From: Multifurca ochricompacta
Taxonomy: Eukaryota > Basidiomycota > Agaricomycetes > Russulales > Russulaceae
Length of the DNA: 64,000 nt
Direction: 5' to 3'
Assembly (NCBI GenBank): GCA_022496185.1
Contig: WTXG01000098.1
Span: 1 to 64,000 of the forward strand
Shown: positions 21,640-32,599 of the stretch, piece after piece
Position numbering within the stretch: the first letter of the stretch is position 1
Layout of the letters: each line of letters opens with the position of its first letter
Program-made: the position numbers and the translations under genes
The notes under the pieces: model-generated
Databases searched by the model: none
Told to the model about the DNA's origin: nothing
Seen by the model: only the letters and a program-made list of their open reading frames with translations

Positions 21640-21940
21640 ATTTGTTTTTCGGGCACGAAGTTTGAGGAAATGGAATCCAATGGTAAGCCCATTCGAGCTT
21701 GAGTAACACGGACAGACATGTGAACAATGACCTCTGGTGAAAGCGTAACCCAACAATCGATATCTTTCCAAAGTCTAAGAGAGACAAGGGACACTGGCAG
21801 ACAAAAAAAGAAAGCGTTTGGCAAACGCAGGAAATGGAATGCAAAAGTCATGGAGAGAGATTCTGTTAGACGTGGGGACAAATCCCTGGGAAAGGACAGG
21901 CATCATCTTAACTCCTGGACCCAAAGCCGAAGATACGTCA
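21640..21940 (-). pseudogene. F-box LRR-region relic
   Basis: On the minus strand, LWKDIDCWVTLSPEVIVHMS matches the family block (LxLxDIPIxGYISPEVxxxCLS). It is followed by a degraded downstream block. A related relic occurs at 39060-39200. No F-box remains. Confidence 0.5.
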
Positions 21941-22134
21941 GAGCTACATAGGTAAAAAGCCTACAAATGAATTAATTGTTTACATCAGCGTACCTCCTGT
22001 GAGTGATAATTAAACTTACACAAAAGAAATTAAGAGATGTACTGTTACAGCGATCTCACATCAGAAGGACGAAAGCATCCAACAATGGCCGGACGGTACG
22101 TAACAGGCAGGTCATCGAAATCTATCATGTTGCC

Positions 22135-24423
22135 TCAATTGGAGTCTCCATACTGCACATCTAAGGTAGGCTGGCGTGCGGTGACGAACTTCTCGACAGG
22201 CGCTGACTCTCGAGAGCCCCTGAAATCAAGGAGCTGCAGCGCTGGTAACACTTCCATGACCGGGCCATCAGCAGCGTCTTCTAGCGCATGCGCAACAAGT
22301 GGGCCCAGAGATACAGAGACATATAGGCTCCTCACAGCAGTGAAGGGGCGAAAGAGCTCGAGCCACTCTGGGACACCTATCTCCTCTCGTCTCGCTGGTT
22401 GTCGATAATCTCCGTGGATGTTGAGCACTTCCACGCGGGAGAAGAGAGTGGAAGACTGGTTGCATATCTCTGCAATAGAAGAGACCTGCCAGTCGAGCGG
22501 TTTGCATGCGATCCGCAGCGATAGGTCCCTAGGAGTGTCCGTCCTTGCTAGCTGGAAGAGGATGGAGACGCCGTTCTTGGAAGATTTCAACTCCGCTCGG
22601 CTGGGTACCCTGAGATTTTCTGCGCGGGAGATAAACTGATGAAGTTGAGGGACATCAAAGCTGAGTTGATTGAATAATGTTACGATGAGGCAGTCGAGCG
22701 CGGGGGCCTCAATACCGGCAACGAGGTCTTCCAGGTACTCGCTGATGCCACGAAATGAGAATCGAGTGAGAGATGAGAGGACGGCGCGTCTGAGTGAAGG
22801 CAGACTTCTCCGATTTGGGCGGGAAGACGGAGAAGTAAAGCCTATGTCAAGGATTTCGAGCTGGGTCATCCCCGACAGGCTCGTAACGAGCGATTCGGGC
22901 GAAAAGTACCCGGCACTTGGAATTTCCACAAGTGTAAGGTCAACAAGGTCCTTGGTCAACAATAGAAACTTCGGCAACATTGGAAAGGGAATTCCATCGA
23001 AGAAAAGAGTCCGTAAGCGCGGTGCTGACTCACACAATATTGTGCTGGGAAGGGTCGACAGTTCGCCTCTGTGCGGAGCCAATCCGCGGTGAGTGCGAGG
23101 CAAAGTTAGTTTTCCCTGAATGGTGAGAGAGGTAAAGAGGAGAGGGAGAGTGCGTAGAAAGAGTCCCAAGGATAACTAGACTTCAAAGGAGGGTGCGTCG
23201 TGCTTTGAACTGATGCGAATCTACTGCTTTGCTGGTTCCGTTTGACCTTGCGCTTGATGTCGTCAAGAAGTTCTTTAGCACACAAAAGAAAGATAAAGAA
23301 AGGGGGAGAAATGCCGATTGATTTCTGCTTCTAGTGGCTCACTGGCTGGTCTACTACAAGCATTGTATGTACCTTTATATACTTGCAGAGAGACCGAGTT
23401 ATGAAGCAGAAAGAGGGTGAATTAGGGTTGAAAGAAGATAAGGTGAGATGATGCCAGGCAATAAAGGCGGAGATGATGTAGACGGGGAGGTAGAAACCTG
23501 GCAATTAAGACGGGGAGGTAGTGAAACTGTGTAAGGAATGGACGGGCATGCGGCCCGGAATGCAAATGTACTGATAAAAGATAATATACGGAACTAGATC
23601 ATAAGTGCTCTAATTCAGGGTTTGTAATGAAAGAGGGGAGAGGCGATAGATGGAGGTTTCATGCTCAACGCCCGAGCCATCCTTACACCTCCATCGTGGG
23701 ATATGAGCAAAAAGTACTCGAGAGCCGGAAACGGTTGCTGTTTCAGAGCCGCCAACTTGTCAAACAGTGATTTTGTTAAAAAGAGTTGGATTTTAGACGT
23801 GCGAGCAGGGTGTTCGAGCGCGGCGATGATGTTATCTTCATCTTTCAAAGCCGGAGGCGGGCGCCCCACGACCCCACCGTACTTTATGCTGATGGGCAAT
23901 GCTGGCCAGCAGTCCAGAGTTCTCCGAACAGGCGTTCCATTTGTGCAGAGAAGTCGCAGGTCGAGGAGATGGGGTGACGCGAAAATAACGTATCGCCATC
24001 TGCTACACACGTGCGTGAGCCTGTGCCATTCCCACATGTCGCCTATTAGGCCGTATGGAAAAGCTAAAAGCCGACAGTGATTAAATATGTCTAGGAGGAC
24101 ATCGTTGGGCAGCGAATTAATGGTCACGCATTCGTGATCCTCGCCAGTGCCTGTGGCCAGACCAAAGAGTCAGTGTTTGTTCCTGGCGCTGTGGATATGG
24201 CGTACTGTTATCATGAAGAATGCTGCCACGCCCATCAGTTTTTTTATCTTTGACCTTAGAGTATAGACGGCTGATTGCGCCGTTGACCTTGGAGATGACG
24301 CCAGTTGGGGAGAGTCTTGGAACGCGAACACGAGGAGCAGCACGATTAGGATTCGGAGATCTGCGGATGCCTTGTCAGCTCAGGCTCAACTCTAGCAGTT
24401 CGGACGCACTGTTGGGAGCTCAT
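22135..24423 (-). pseudogene. F-box gene, C type, split by solo LTR
   Basis: Exon 1 is 24423-24410, exon 2 is 24360-24206 (155 nt, open) and exon 3 starts at 24150 with TGEDHECVTINSLPNDVLLDIF. The frame runs to ISHDGG and is then cut by LTR-X at 23070-23687 (CCTC duplicated). It resumes with ELSTLPSTILCESAPRLRTL and continues through SEYLEDLVAGIEAP, PQLHQFISRAENL and LDWQVSSIAEICNQ to VEKFVTARQPTLDV at 22135. Ignoring the LTR and one CCTC, the coding length is 1563 nt (520 residues) with no other defect visible. The insertion is therefore the only disabling change I can see, and it is probably recent. Confidence 0.85.
23070..23687 (-). mobile_element. Solo LTR (LTR-X), 618 bp, in F-box gene
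   Basis: Complete LTR with TGT...ACA ends (on the minus strand TGTAAGGATGGCTCGGGCG ... GGCTCCGCACA), flanked by CCTC at 23066-23069 and 23688-23691. It contains a TATATA promoter-like site near 23380. No internal genes are present, so it arose by LTR-LTR recombination of a full element. Confidence 0.85.
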
Positions 24424-24468
24424 TGATGGAACACGGAACTAAAGTGGACACGAGGCAGAGCACTGGCT

Positions 24469-24476
24469 CTTATATA
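24469..24476 (-). promoter_or_regulatory. TATA box of the split F-box gene
   Basis: TATATAAG (minus strand), about 50 bp upstream of the ATG at 24423; conserved in all C-type copies. Confidence 0.65.
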
Positions 24477-24551
24477 CGGTTTGAGGGCGCTTTTTTGGGC
24501 AAGGACAAGGTAGGCGCCAACATCAGTATCAAGAGAAATTACATTTGCTAG

Positions 24552-24721
24552 CATGACTAGGGCGCCACATTGGGATGGACCTTTGATCAAGGCTGTACTC
24601 CCCCCTCCCCTGCCCACCTCCTACTGTGACTCCCCCTACCCCCCTGCTGCTCTCAAGAAGATGCCCCAGGAGCTCTGCGCCCACCTCAACACCTGCTTGG
24701 CCCAGTCCAAGCACTAGGTTC
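24552..24721 (+). mobile_element. LINE ORF1 5' fragment
   Basis: It shares the start GGGCGCCACATTGGGATGG with 48537 and 60009 and the stretch coding PQELCAHLNTCLAQSKH with 49822-49872 and 60842-60892. It is heavily deleted in between and ends where element W begins. Confidence 0.6.
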
Positions 24722-25935
24722 AGTGAATGCAATTCACCCAAAAGATTGTGCCGAATCACGTGATTTAAAGTAAACAACAGCAAATTCTGTTGAACGCTGA
24801 CATTCCTAAAGTGGTAATCTTGTCACACATCTGTGATTTGTAATAATATTTATTTTAAAAAGGAAGTTATCGTTGATCAACAAAAAAATATTACGAATCA
24901 AAGTCATGTGACATATAGACAAACATTCAACCTAATGAAAGACCGGCTCTGCTCGTGCGACGACCTCACCCCCCTCACCTTCCCTCACGCACCCCTCCAC
25001 CCCCTCTACTCCGACTGTCGACAGGATCTCCAATTCCTGCCTGACTGGGCTCTGGAACTCGACCCAAATCCATGGCACATACTCTTCACTTGCAAACCTT
25101 ACATTGAGGATTTGCTCACCTTTATCCAGGACATGTGGGCCTTCACATGGCCTCCTTTGGCAAGATGACCTTGTGAGCTGTATTAAGTCTGAGTTGGTGA
25201 CATTGGGTATTATGGGTAGGTTCACCTTTCTTCTCCAACACACAGGCTCTCCTCCCCTCTCCACTCCTTCTCTATTACACACTGTCTCTCTTGTTTCCCT
25301 CTACCAAGAGGTTTTGCACATGGTGGTTCCCACCCTTCTATCATATTCACAACAGTAGTTACTATGTACTGGTAGTAGCTGCATGATTTGGGCAAGGCCC
25401 TGAAGCACAAATAAAATCTAATCTTGTACCTTTACACTTACTGCACAAGACTTGTGACCACTGTCAAAAGTAAGATACATGTAGGAAAAACAAGAAGACC
25501 CAAAGAGTTCATAAGAGTGAGAAAAAGAAGCACCAGGTCCAATTCCGGGACCACTGTATGCTCCAGTGCTGGAACAAGAGGGTGGGTGGCTCATTCTCGA
25601 GGCTAGCGAGAACGCGTGAGAATGTCAAAGTTCTTATCTAATCCTTATCTGATCTTATTCCAACTGATTTGTAGTGATATTTCGTTAATAACTTCCCTTT
25701 TTAAAATAAATATTATTACAAATCACAGTTGTGTGACAAGATTACCACTTTAGGAATGTCAGCGGTGGGAAGAGTTGGGTGAGCTCTCTGTACCGGTATC
25801 TTGGTTCAACAGAATTTGCCATTGTTTACTTTACATCATGTGTTGAACCGCTATCCCGGAACCTCTGTAGCGCTATCTTATTTCAATGTTGTTTACTTTA
25901 CATTGGCACAATCTGTTGGGCAAATTGCATTCACT
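24722..25935. mobile_element. TIR element W, copy 2 (most complete)
   Basis: The left end AGTGAATGCAATTCACCC is matched by GGGCAAATTGCATTCACT at the right end. Inside, further inverted blocks follow in the same order: AAATTCTGTTGAA, TGTAAAGTAAACAA-like, then GCTGACATTCCTAAAGTGG and the AT-rich TTTGTAATAATATTTATTTT. The inverted arms are thus several hundred bases long with indels. The centre holds a LINE 3' fragment (24930-25430) and unexplained sequence to 25610. No transposase is seen. Copies are at 6974-7790 (inverted, shortened) and 43497-43684 (one arm). Confidence 0.65.
24930..25430 (+). mobile_element. LINE 3' fragment inside element W
   Basis: It ends with the family tail: CAACAGTAGTTACTATGTACTG, GTAGTAGCTGCATGATTTGGG, AAGCACAAATAAAATC. 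The upstream part codes degraded LINE C-terminal sequence. Its reverse-oriented counterpart is at 7305-7640. Confidence 0.6.
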
Positions 25936-26150
25936 CGTCCCAATAGTTTACAACAATAAGTACAGCCCGGCCAACAATCCAGATTTTCCCTCACGAGCAT
26001 TCCGTCTGTGCAATAAAGTCGCAAATCCAGTTGATGTATTGACGCAAATACGATATCTTGCCATCTTCTGCACCCATGGACTAGCATGTGCCATTTCCAT
26101 CAATAAAAAAGCAAACAATTTCAAAAAGGAGATTGTCGGGAAGCTTCTGT
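25936..26150 (-). pseudogene. F-box N-terminal relic
   Basis: On the minus strand, LPDNLLFEIVCF near 26135 is a degraded F-box start. MLVHGCRRWQDIVFASIHQL and RENLDCWPG (26087-25960) follow in another frame. A sister relic is at 39237-39510. Confidence 0.6.
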
Positions 26151-26590
26151 CAATATGTCACATGTCTGTCAGTCTGGACTGCACCGTACGAGTGAGGAAC
26201 TGTCGCGAGCGAAATTCATAGCGCAGTATAAGACATACATGGTTCCCTTACCGCAAATTTGGACAGCTTCAGTATTCAAGATCTCAGAATTACCATCCGT
26301 TGGCATAGGCATAAAGGAGACTGGGATGATGGATTCTGGACGATGCTATTGCTTTGCGGGTAAGAGGGTTAAGTCCGCGAATTCAAGCTTGAATTTAAGG
26401 AGTGCTCTAGCTACTTGGGCAAAAAGCCTAAAAACGAATTACGCGTTTACATCAGCATATCTCCATGTGCACTCTTCATTCCATGATAATTAAAATTACA
26501 CAAAAGAAATTAGAGATGGACTATTACAGCGATCTCACATCAGAAGGACGAGAGCACCCAACAATGGCCGGACGGTACGTAACAGGCAGG
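26151..26590. other. Conserved 3' flank of a C-type F-box gene
   Basis: The block TTGGACAGCTTCAGTATTCAAG ... GGGCAAAAAGCC and the following ACAGCGATCTCACAT / GGCCGGACGGTACGTAACAGG stretch recur downstream of most C-type genes (for example 33050-33130, 36105-36170, 40255-40618, 53215-53585, 58110-58215). It is probably 3' UTR plus duplicated flank. No separate gene is seen. Confidence 0.55.
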
Positions 26591-28297
26591 TCATCGAAAT
26601 CTACCAAATTGCCACAATGGGAGGTTTTCATAGCGCACATCTAAGGTAGGCTGATCGGGGAGCTGGCGTGCGGTGACGAACTTCTCAACAGGTGCTGATT
26701 TTTGAGAGCCCCAGAAACGAAGCAGCCGCAGTGCTGGTAACACTTCCATGACCGGACCATCAGAAGCGTCTTCTAGCGCATGCGCAACGAATGGCCCCAG
26801 GTATTCAGAGACATCTAGGCTCCTCACAGCAGTGAAGGGGCGAAAGAACTCGAGCCACTCTGGGATACCTATCTCCTCTTGTCTCGCTGGTTGTCGATCA
26901 TCTCCGTGGATGTTGAGCTCTTCCACACGGGAGAAGAGAGTGGAAGACTGGTTGCAGATCTCTGCAATAGAAGAGACCTGCCAGTCAAGCGGTTTGCATG
27001 CGATCCACAGCGTTAGGTACCCAGAAGTGTCCGTCCCTACTGGCTGAGAGATGGCGATGGAGACGCCGTTCTCGAAAGATTTCAACGTCGCTTTGTCGAA
27101 TCCCCTGAGCTTTTCTGTGCGGGAGATAAAGTGATGGAGTTGAGGGACATCAAAGATGAGTTGATTGAATAATGTTACGTAGAAGTAGTCGAGCGCGGGG
27201 GTGTCAATACCGGCAACGACGTCTTCCAGGTACTCGCTGATGCCATGAAATGTGAATTCAGTGAGAGAGGAGAGGACGGCGCGTCTGAGTGGAGGTAGAC
27301 TTCTCCGGTTTCGGCGGGAAGACGGAGAAGCGAACTCGATGTAAAGCGTTTCGAGCTGAGTCATCCCCGACAGGCTCGTGACGAGCGATTCGGGCGAAAA
27401 GTACCCGGCACTTGGAATTCTCAGAAGTTGAAGGACAACAAGATCCTTGGTCGACAACAGAAACTTCGGCAACATTGGAAAGGGAATTCCACCCAAGAAA
27501 AGAAACCGTAAGCGCGGTGCTGATTCACACAAAATTGTGCTGGAGAGGGCCGACAGTTCGCCTTCATCGAGGGACATGAGCCTAAAGTACTCGAGAGCCG
27601 GAAACGGTCGCTGCTTCAGAGCAGCCAACTTGTCAAATAGTGACTTTGTTAAAGCGAGTTGGATTTGATACGTGCGAGCAGGGTGTTCGAGCGCGGCGAT
27701 GATGTTATCTTCGTCTTTCAAAGCCGGAGGCGGGCGCCCCACGACCCCACCGTACTGTATGCTGACGGGCAACGCTGGCCAGCAGTCCAGAGTTCTCCGA
27801 ACGGGAGTTCCGTGTGTGCAGAGAAGTCGCAGGTCGAGACGACGGGGTGACGCAAAAATAAGATATCGCCACCTTCTACACACGTGGGTGAGCCCGTGCC
27901 ATTCCCACACTTTGTCTGTTGGGCCGTATAGAACAGCTAAAAGTCGATAGTGATTGAATATTTCTAGGAGGACATCATCGGGCAGCGAATTAATGACCAC
28001 CCATTCGTGATCCTCGCCAGTATCTGTGGCCAGATTAAAGAGTTAGTGTTTGTTCCTGACGCCGCGGATATGGCGTACCGTTATCATGAAGACCGCTGCC
28101 ATGCCTATCAGTTTGTTTCTTTTTGATTTTAGAGAATAGACAGCTGATTGTGCCGTTGACCCGGGATATGACGCGAGTTGGGGAGAGTCTTAGAACACGA
28201 GAAGTACGATTCGGAGGTCTGTGGACGTCTTGTCAGTTCATCTTTTCTTTCGTAACAAGGTCTATAGAATTTTTTGGACGCACTTTTGGGAGCTCAT
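26591..28297 (-). CDS. F-box protein, C type, three exons
   Basis: Exons are 28297-28284 (14 nt, MSSQ-), 28218-28079 (140 nt) and 28023-26591; 528 residues in total. Intron 1 has GTGCGT ... CCACAG. Intron 2 (55 nt) has GTACGC, branch CACTAAC and CCACAG, the best intron signals in the set. The main exon begins TGEDHEWVVINSLPDDVLLEIF; without splicing only GTG would be available as a start. Then come EWHGLTHVCRRWRYLIF, RRTLDCWPALPVSI, DEDNIIAALEHPAR, LPKFLLSTKDLVVLQLLRIP, SEYLEDVVAGID, PQLHHFISRTEKL, LDWQVSSIAEICNQ, FRPFTAVRSLDVSEYLGP and VEKFVTARQLPDQPTLDV. By family knowledge it is an SCF substrate adaptor; exon 2 is rich in Lys/Arg (KIKKKQ). Confidence 0.82.
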
Positions 28298-28332
28298 TGA
28301 TAGAACATGGAACCAAAGGCAGAGCACTGGTT

Positions 28333-28340
28333 CTTATAAT
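28333..28340 (-). promoter_or_regulatory. TATA-like box of F-box gene at 28297
   Basis: ATTATAAG on the minus strand, a variant of the TATATAAG seen in the sister promoters, about 40 bp before the ATG. Confidence 0.55.
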
Positions 28341-28502
28341 ACGGTTTGGGGGCGCTTTTTTTGTTGGAATAGCAACCGGGCCATTGATACCGGAGATGGC
28401 GGTTCGTAGAACACTCGCTTTATAATCTCCTAATCCTACATTTTTTGGGTAAGGACAAGGTAGGCCCCAACTTTCAAGGAAAATTAAATTTGCTAGCATG
28501 AC

Positions 28503-29326
28503 AAGAATGACCAGGATGCGCTTCCTCCAAGGCCTCCAAGACCGCCAATCGAACTCGCGTGTCTACGCCCTTGGGTGCACTTGACGAGCGACCTTACCCG
28601 CTCAAGTGGCGCTCTCTCTCCCGTCTTCGCGCCTACGACAACTTCTGACCACCCCACTGGGCGCGATTACTCCGCCTACTCCCTTTCCATCTGCTACCCC
28701 CAGATGGCTCTAATTACCCCCTCTGGTCCGTCGCGACTAAACCCCGGCCCACACCGTTCAGCCAGCACACCTGTTCCACGGCGGTGCGCATTGCCACCGG
28801 ACATGCCTTTACCGCCGACCACACTGCACGGTCTCACCCCACCCTCCCTGCCACGGCCAGTGCTTGCCCGTGCGACAACTCCACCCCCGCTACATTCAAC
28901 CATGTGGTTCTTGACTGCCCACTGTACGCCCAAGAGCGGGTGACACATGGCTTCACTCCCCGAGACCTGGGCGATCTTACCTGGCCCCAGGTCTTCAACT
29001 CCAAAAGACACGTCGAGTCCCTCCTCCTGGACTTCCTCCATGACATGCGGGCTTTCTTCAAGCCCATCTCGTCGCGGAGGCCCCGTGAGCCCGATTAGGT
29101 CGAGTCAGTCCAGGTAAGTTTCTTATTTTGTCTCCCACATGGCCAATGGCTTTCCTTTGCGCTACACCTCCCCTATTAGTATACACTGTCTTTTCCCTCT
29201 TGGGTTTTAATTTATGGCTTTGCGGTCGCCACTCCTGTTCTATACTACAGTAACTACATTGTCACGTAGATGTAGCTGCGCGATTTGGTGCCATCCTGAA
29301 AGCGCGTGATTTCAAAAAAAAAGAAA
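28503..29326 (+). mobile_element. 5'-truncated LINE, ORF2 C-terminus and tail
   Basis: A frame gives RPYPLKWRSLSRLRAYDNF and then, at 28784-29098, IATGHAFTADHTARSHPTLP, CPCDNSTPATFNHVVLDCPL and FTPRDLGDLTWPQVFNSKRH, ending RREPD-like before a stop. This matches the zinc-knuckle-like C-terminus of non-LTR ORF2 proteins. The 3' tail (29246-29326) has the CAGTAACTACATTG hairpin, GCGCGATTTGGTGC and poly(A). The reverse transcriptase core is absent. Confidence 0.7.
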
Positions 29327-29389
29327 ACTACCGGCAAATCGGACCTCATCAACCCGGCCACCACTTGCTCCTCTCAACTTCCGATCCCG

Positions 29390-30962
29390 ATGAGCGACCT
29401 TTATCATGGTTCAGGGAAGAGGGAACAGAAAATCAAACGCCTCAGTCGTGGCGGTCCAGGTGGACGATGGGTGCGAGGTATTGTATCTTCAATTCCTGCC
29501 CAAACAGTCTCCAGACTCACAAACTTTGTGCCACAAAGGCCCGACAACGATTGATACCCTCCCCGACGACGTCCTTCTAGAGATACTTGACTTGTATCGT
29601 TTGAATCCTACGACGACGACGCATTGGGATCTCCATTGGAAATGGCATACGTTCGCGCACGTGTGCCACAAATGGCGACGAGTCATATTCGCATCTCCGC
29701 GTCGTCTCGATCTCCAGCTTATCTGCAAGCCAGGAACCCCAGTGAGGAGGAATCTGGATTGTTGGCCTGCTTTACCTGTCGTCATAGACTTCCGTGGCTC
29801 GACTTCTTCTGGATTTTTACGCAGGGTTTTGGGGAGTGATGAAGATAATATTGTTGCCGCTCTGGAACACCCTGGTCGCGTACGCGGGATCTACCTTGAT
29901 GTGACGACCTCTCTATTGCAAAAGATGGACGCAGTGATGCAAGGGCCCTTTATGGCACTGACATCTCTCTTGCTTTCATCAAAAGATCGGATTGTGCCTG
30001 TCCTTTCTGATGAGTTTTTGGGTGGATTCGCTCCAAGTTTACTCCATCTCTCCTTGAAAGGCATTTCATTTCCGGCATTACCGAAGCTCCTTTTGTCCAC
30101 CAGTGCACTTTCCTCGCTTCGACTTGAAAGTCTACCTATAACTGGCTACATTTCACCCGAGGTGACTGTCGCTTGCTTATCTGCGTTGCCAAATCTCAAG
30201 ACGTTTTCCATTAAATTCCTATCCCCAACTCGCCCCAATCAAAGAAGCAGGCGCCTACCTCCACGAACACGCGTCGTTCTCCCTGCTCTCACCAAATTTT
30301 CCTTTCGTGGGGTCAGCCAGTATTTGGAAGATTTGGCTGTTCGAATCGATGCCCCTTTACTCTGCCAACTAGAAATAACATTCTTTAACCAGCTCATCTT
30401 TGACATTCCACAACTCACCCAGTTCGTCAACCGCACCGATAGGCTCAGATCGCTCAGTCGAGCGTGTGTATATTTCTGGTTCCGTGGGCTCGGTGTCTCG
30501 ACCCTCATTCGACCTATGGATAAAGGCATCGAGAGATGGATCTCCTGGCTAATCTTATGCAAGCCGATAGATTGGCAAGTGTCGTCTATGGCCCAGATAT
30601 TCCAGCAATCTCCCCCTCTTCACTCCAACATAGAAGAGCTCATATTCGCCGCTAACAGGACGCCACCAGGTTGGCAAGGTGACATAGATGTCATAGAATG
30701 GCTTGATCTTTTCCACCCATTCTCCGCTGTAGAGAGGCTCCATGTAGCCGATGAACTGGGGCCTCAGATTGCGCGTTCTCTGGAAGAGGGGAGTAGGGAC
30801 CCAATGATGGAAATGTTCCCGGAGTTACGGACACTTAACTTTGGGAGCCCTTCCGAGTCGACATCTGTGGAACAGTTCATTACCACACGCGAGCTGTCAG
30901 ACAACCCCGTGATTGTGTCATATTCCTCAAAGAGTTGGACTCAGTGGTTTAAGTTCGACTAG
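29390..30962 (+). CDS. F-box protein, D type, two exons
   Basis: Exon 1 is 29390-29477 (88 nt, MSDLYHGSGKREQKIKRLSR ... GGPGGRWVR), the intron is 29478-29538 (61 nt, GTATTG ... GACTCAC ... CAAAG, phase 1), and exon 2 is 29539-30962; 503 residues. The junction reads VRGPTTIDTLPDDVLLEILD. An in-frame ATG at 29406 would read through the intron and is therefore less likely. Domains: F-box, WKWHTFAHVCHKWRRVIF, RRNLDCWPALPVVIDF, LRR-like repeats, GVSQYLEDLAVRIDAP, PQLTQFVNRTDRL, FHPFSAVERLHVADELGP, VEQFITTREL. It is the sister of 16306-17888, in an inverted duplication that extends into both flanks. An orphan copy of its exon 1 lies at 43359-43446. Confidence 0.85.
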
Positions 30963-31446
30963 GACTTACTGACTGTTACGTCGAGCCACCATTTCGACTT
31001 TCTTTATTTAATCAAATGACCGATATTCCATGTGTTATTATCGTCGTCACACCTCGCAGCAGCCCTCATTCTGTCTGTACTATTATGCTTGATGTCATTC
31101 CTGGTCGATTGCAAATAAGGTTTTCAAGGTTGATCCCGAACGAGACGACGGCCGACCTCTCGCACATGATGCGATGGGTGAGATTCCAACTGCGAGAAAC
31201 GATGGTGACAGAAATAGATAAAAAAGCGGAAGGCTATTAGCCTGAGTTGATTCCAGATCCGTGTTATTGCCAGATCCAGGAAACACGAGGACGAGTTCCT
31301 CTGCGGTGGCGAGTGCCATCCCAAGCATGCTACAGGTATGCTGCATCAGAAGCATACTTCTAGGGTACGTTGACCATATGATGGGAGAATTTCGAACGGA
31401 GGATATCCGTACTTGTTACGAATCCTTACAACACGTGCCTTTGAAC
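30963..31446. other. Duplicated 3' flank of F-box gene
   Basis: Inverted counterpart of 15891-16305; no gene is seen. The homology to the sister ends near 31365, where the sister carries an LTR-X insertion. Confidence 0.55.
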
Positions 31447-32065
31447 TGTAAGGAAGGTGTGAGCGTTGGGCATGAAACCTTCGGCTTCCTCCACTTTTGG
31501 CTAACTCTTCGTACGAGCCCTGGACTATAAATTTTCTGAATATTTGATCTCAGTTTTAGACATTCTTACTATACTTCAAAGTGTTTAATGCATGGTGTGA
31601 GTTTCAAGTTTTATCTTATCAGCTACATCAGACTGTCTGCGCTCCGGGCCGGCTGCCTGTCCATTCCCTACGTTCTCCACCTCTCCGTCCACTCCTTACA
31701 ATCTGTTTCATATCTTCTTACCAGATTCGCCATCTACGGCTTTCTTTTACTATACCGCTCTTTTCAAATCTGGACTCTCAACAAGTATATAAAGGTATCT
31801 AGATATACTGCTTGTTGTAGGGCCAGCAACCAGCAATCTGGCTTCTCTCTCTCTTTTTCTCTCTTGTGTGCAAAGAAGTTACTGAACAAGGTGCAAAGTC
31901 AATCAGCACCAACGGCACCGTCATCAGTAACATTCAGCACGAACCAACGCTCACCAACTTCATTGCGTCGCGCGGGCTCTCCTCTTCCTCCTCTCTGCTC
32001 GCTGCTCACATTACTCTTCATGGAACACCCTTTGCTTCGCACTCACCGCGGATTGGCTCCGCACA
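31447..32065 (+). mobile_element. Solo LTR (LTR-X subfamily), 619 bp
   Basis: It runs from TGTAAGGAAGGTGTGAGCG to CACCGCGGATTGGCTCCGCACA-type end, with TATATAAAGG promoter-like sequence at 31786. No exact target duplication is visible (TGAAC left, GAATA right). There are no internal genes. Confidence 0.7.
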
Positions 32066-32599
32066 GAATACTGAGCTTCATTTCTTTCCTTTGTTCTATA
32101 CTCTTCTACCTTTTCTACGTCATCACTAGGCTGCGTCCTCAACGCTCTCGACTCTCTGCTGTTCCATCATATTCTATTACTTTTGAGCTCGTTCCAGCTA
32201 CGATGACGTCATCTCTCTAGCTTGTATATATACTGTAGGATTTCAGCTCAAAACGCTCAGTCTTGAGCTCTTGTACTCTACTTGGCTTCTGACCCAGATA
32301 ATTTTCTTTAAACACCGGTTCCCTTTCAGCATTTGAATGAAGACTGGTACTGTTGCGGTTGGCTTGGTCGTTCTTTATAAAATCAATAATTCAGGTGTTT
32401 AGACAGTTGCTTAACGCGCAGGTTAAAGCAAAGGAGGATAGAATTCCTGACGAGGCAAAGGTGGAAAATAGGCCATCATCTCCCGAACTCGCAACATGCG
32501 CTCCTCAAAATAAAGAAAACAATGAGCTAATACTAGAGATGGAATGAATACATGCAAAAACTGTTCATGGGTGCAGGGAGGCAGGTGGAGACGTATCAT
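32066..32599 (+). other. Promoter-like stretch and small uncertain reading frame
   Basis: TGACGTCA, a perfect palindrome of the CREB/ATF bZIP type, lies at 32204-32211 and GTATATATAC at 32224-32233. About 100 bp later comes an ATG (32338) and an open stretch ending at 32547, coding a charged tail (VKAKEDRIPDEAKVENRPSS ... NKENNELILEME). The ATG and this stretch are in different frames, so an intron would be needed. I do not recognise the protein, and it may be part of another LTR. Confidence 0.3.
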
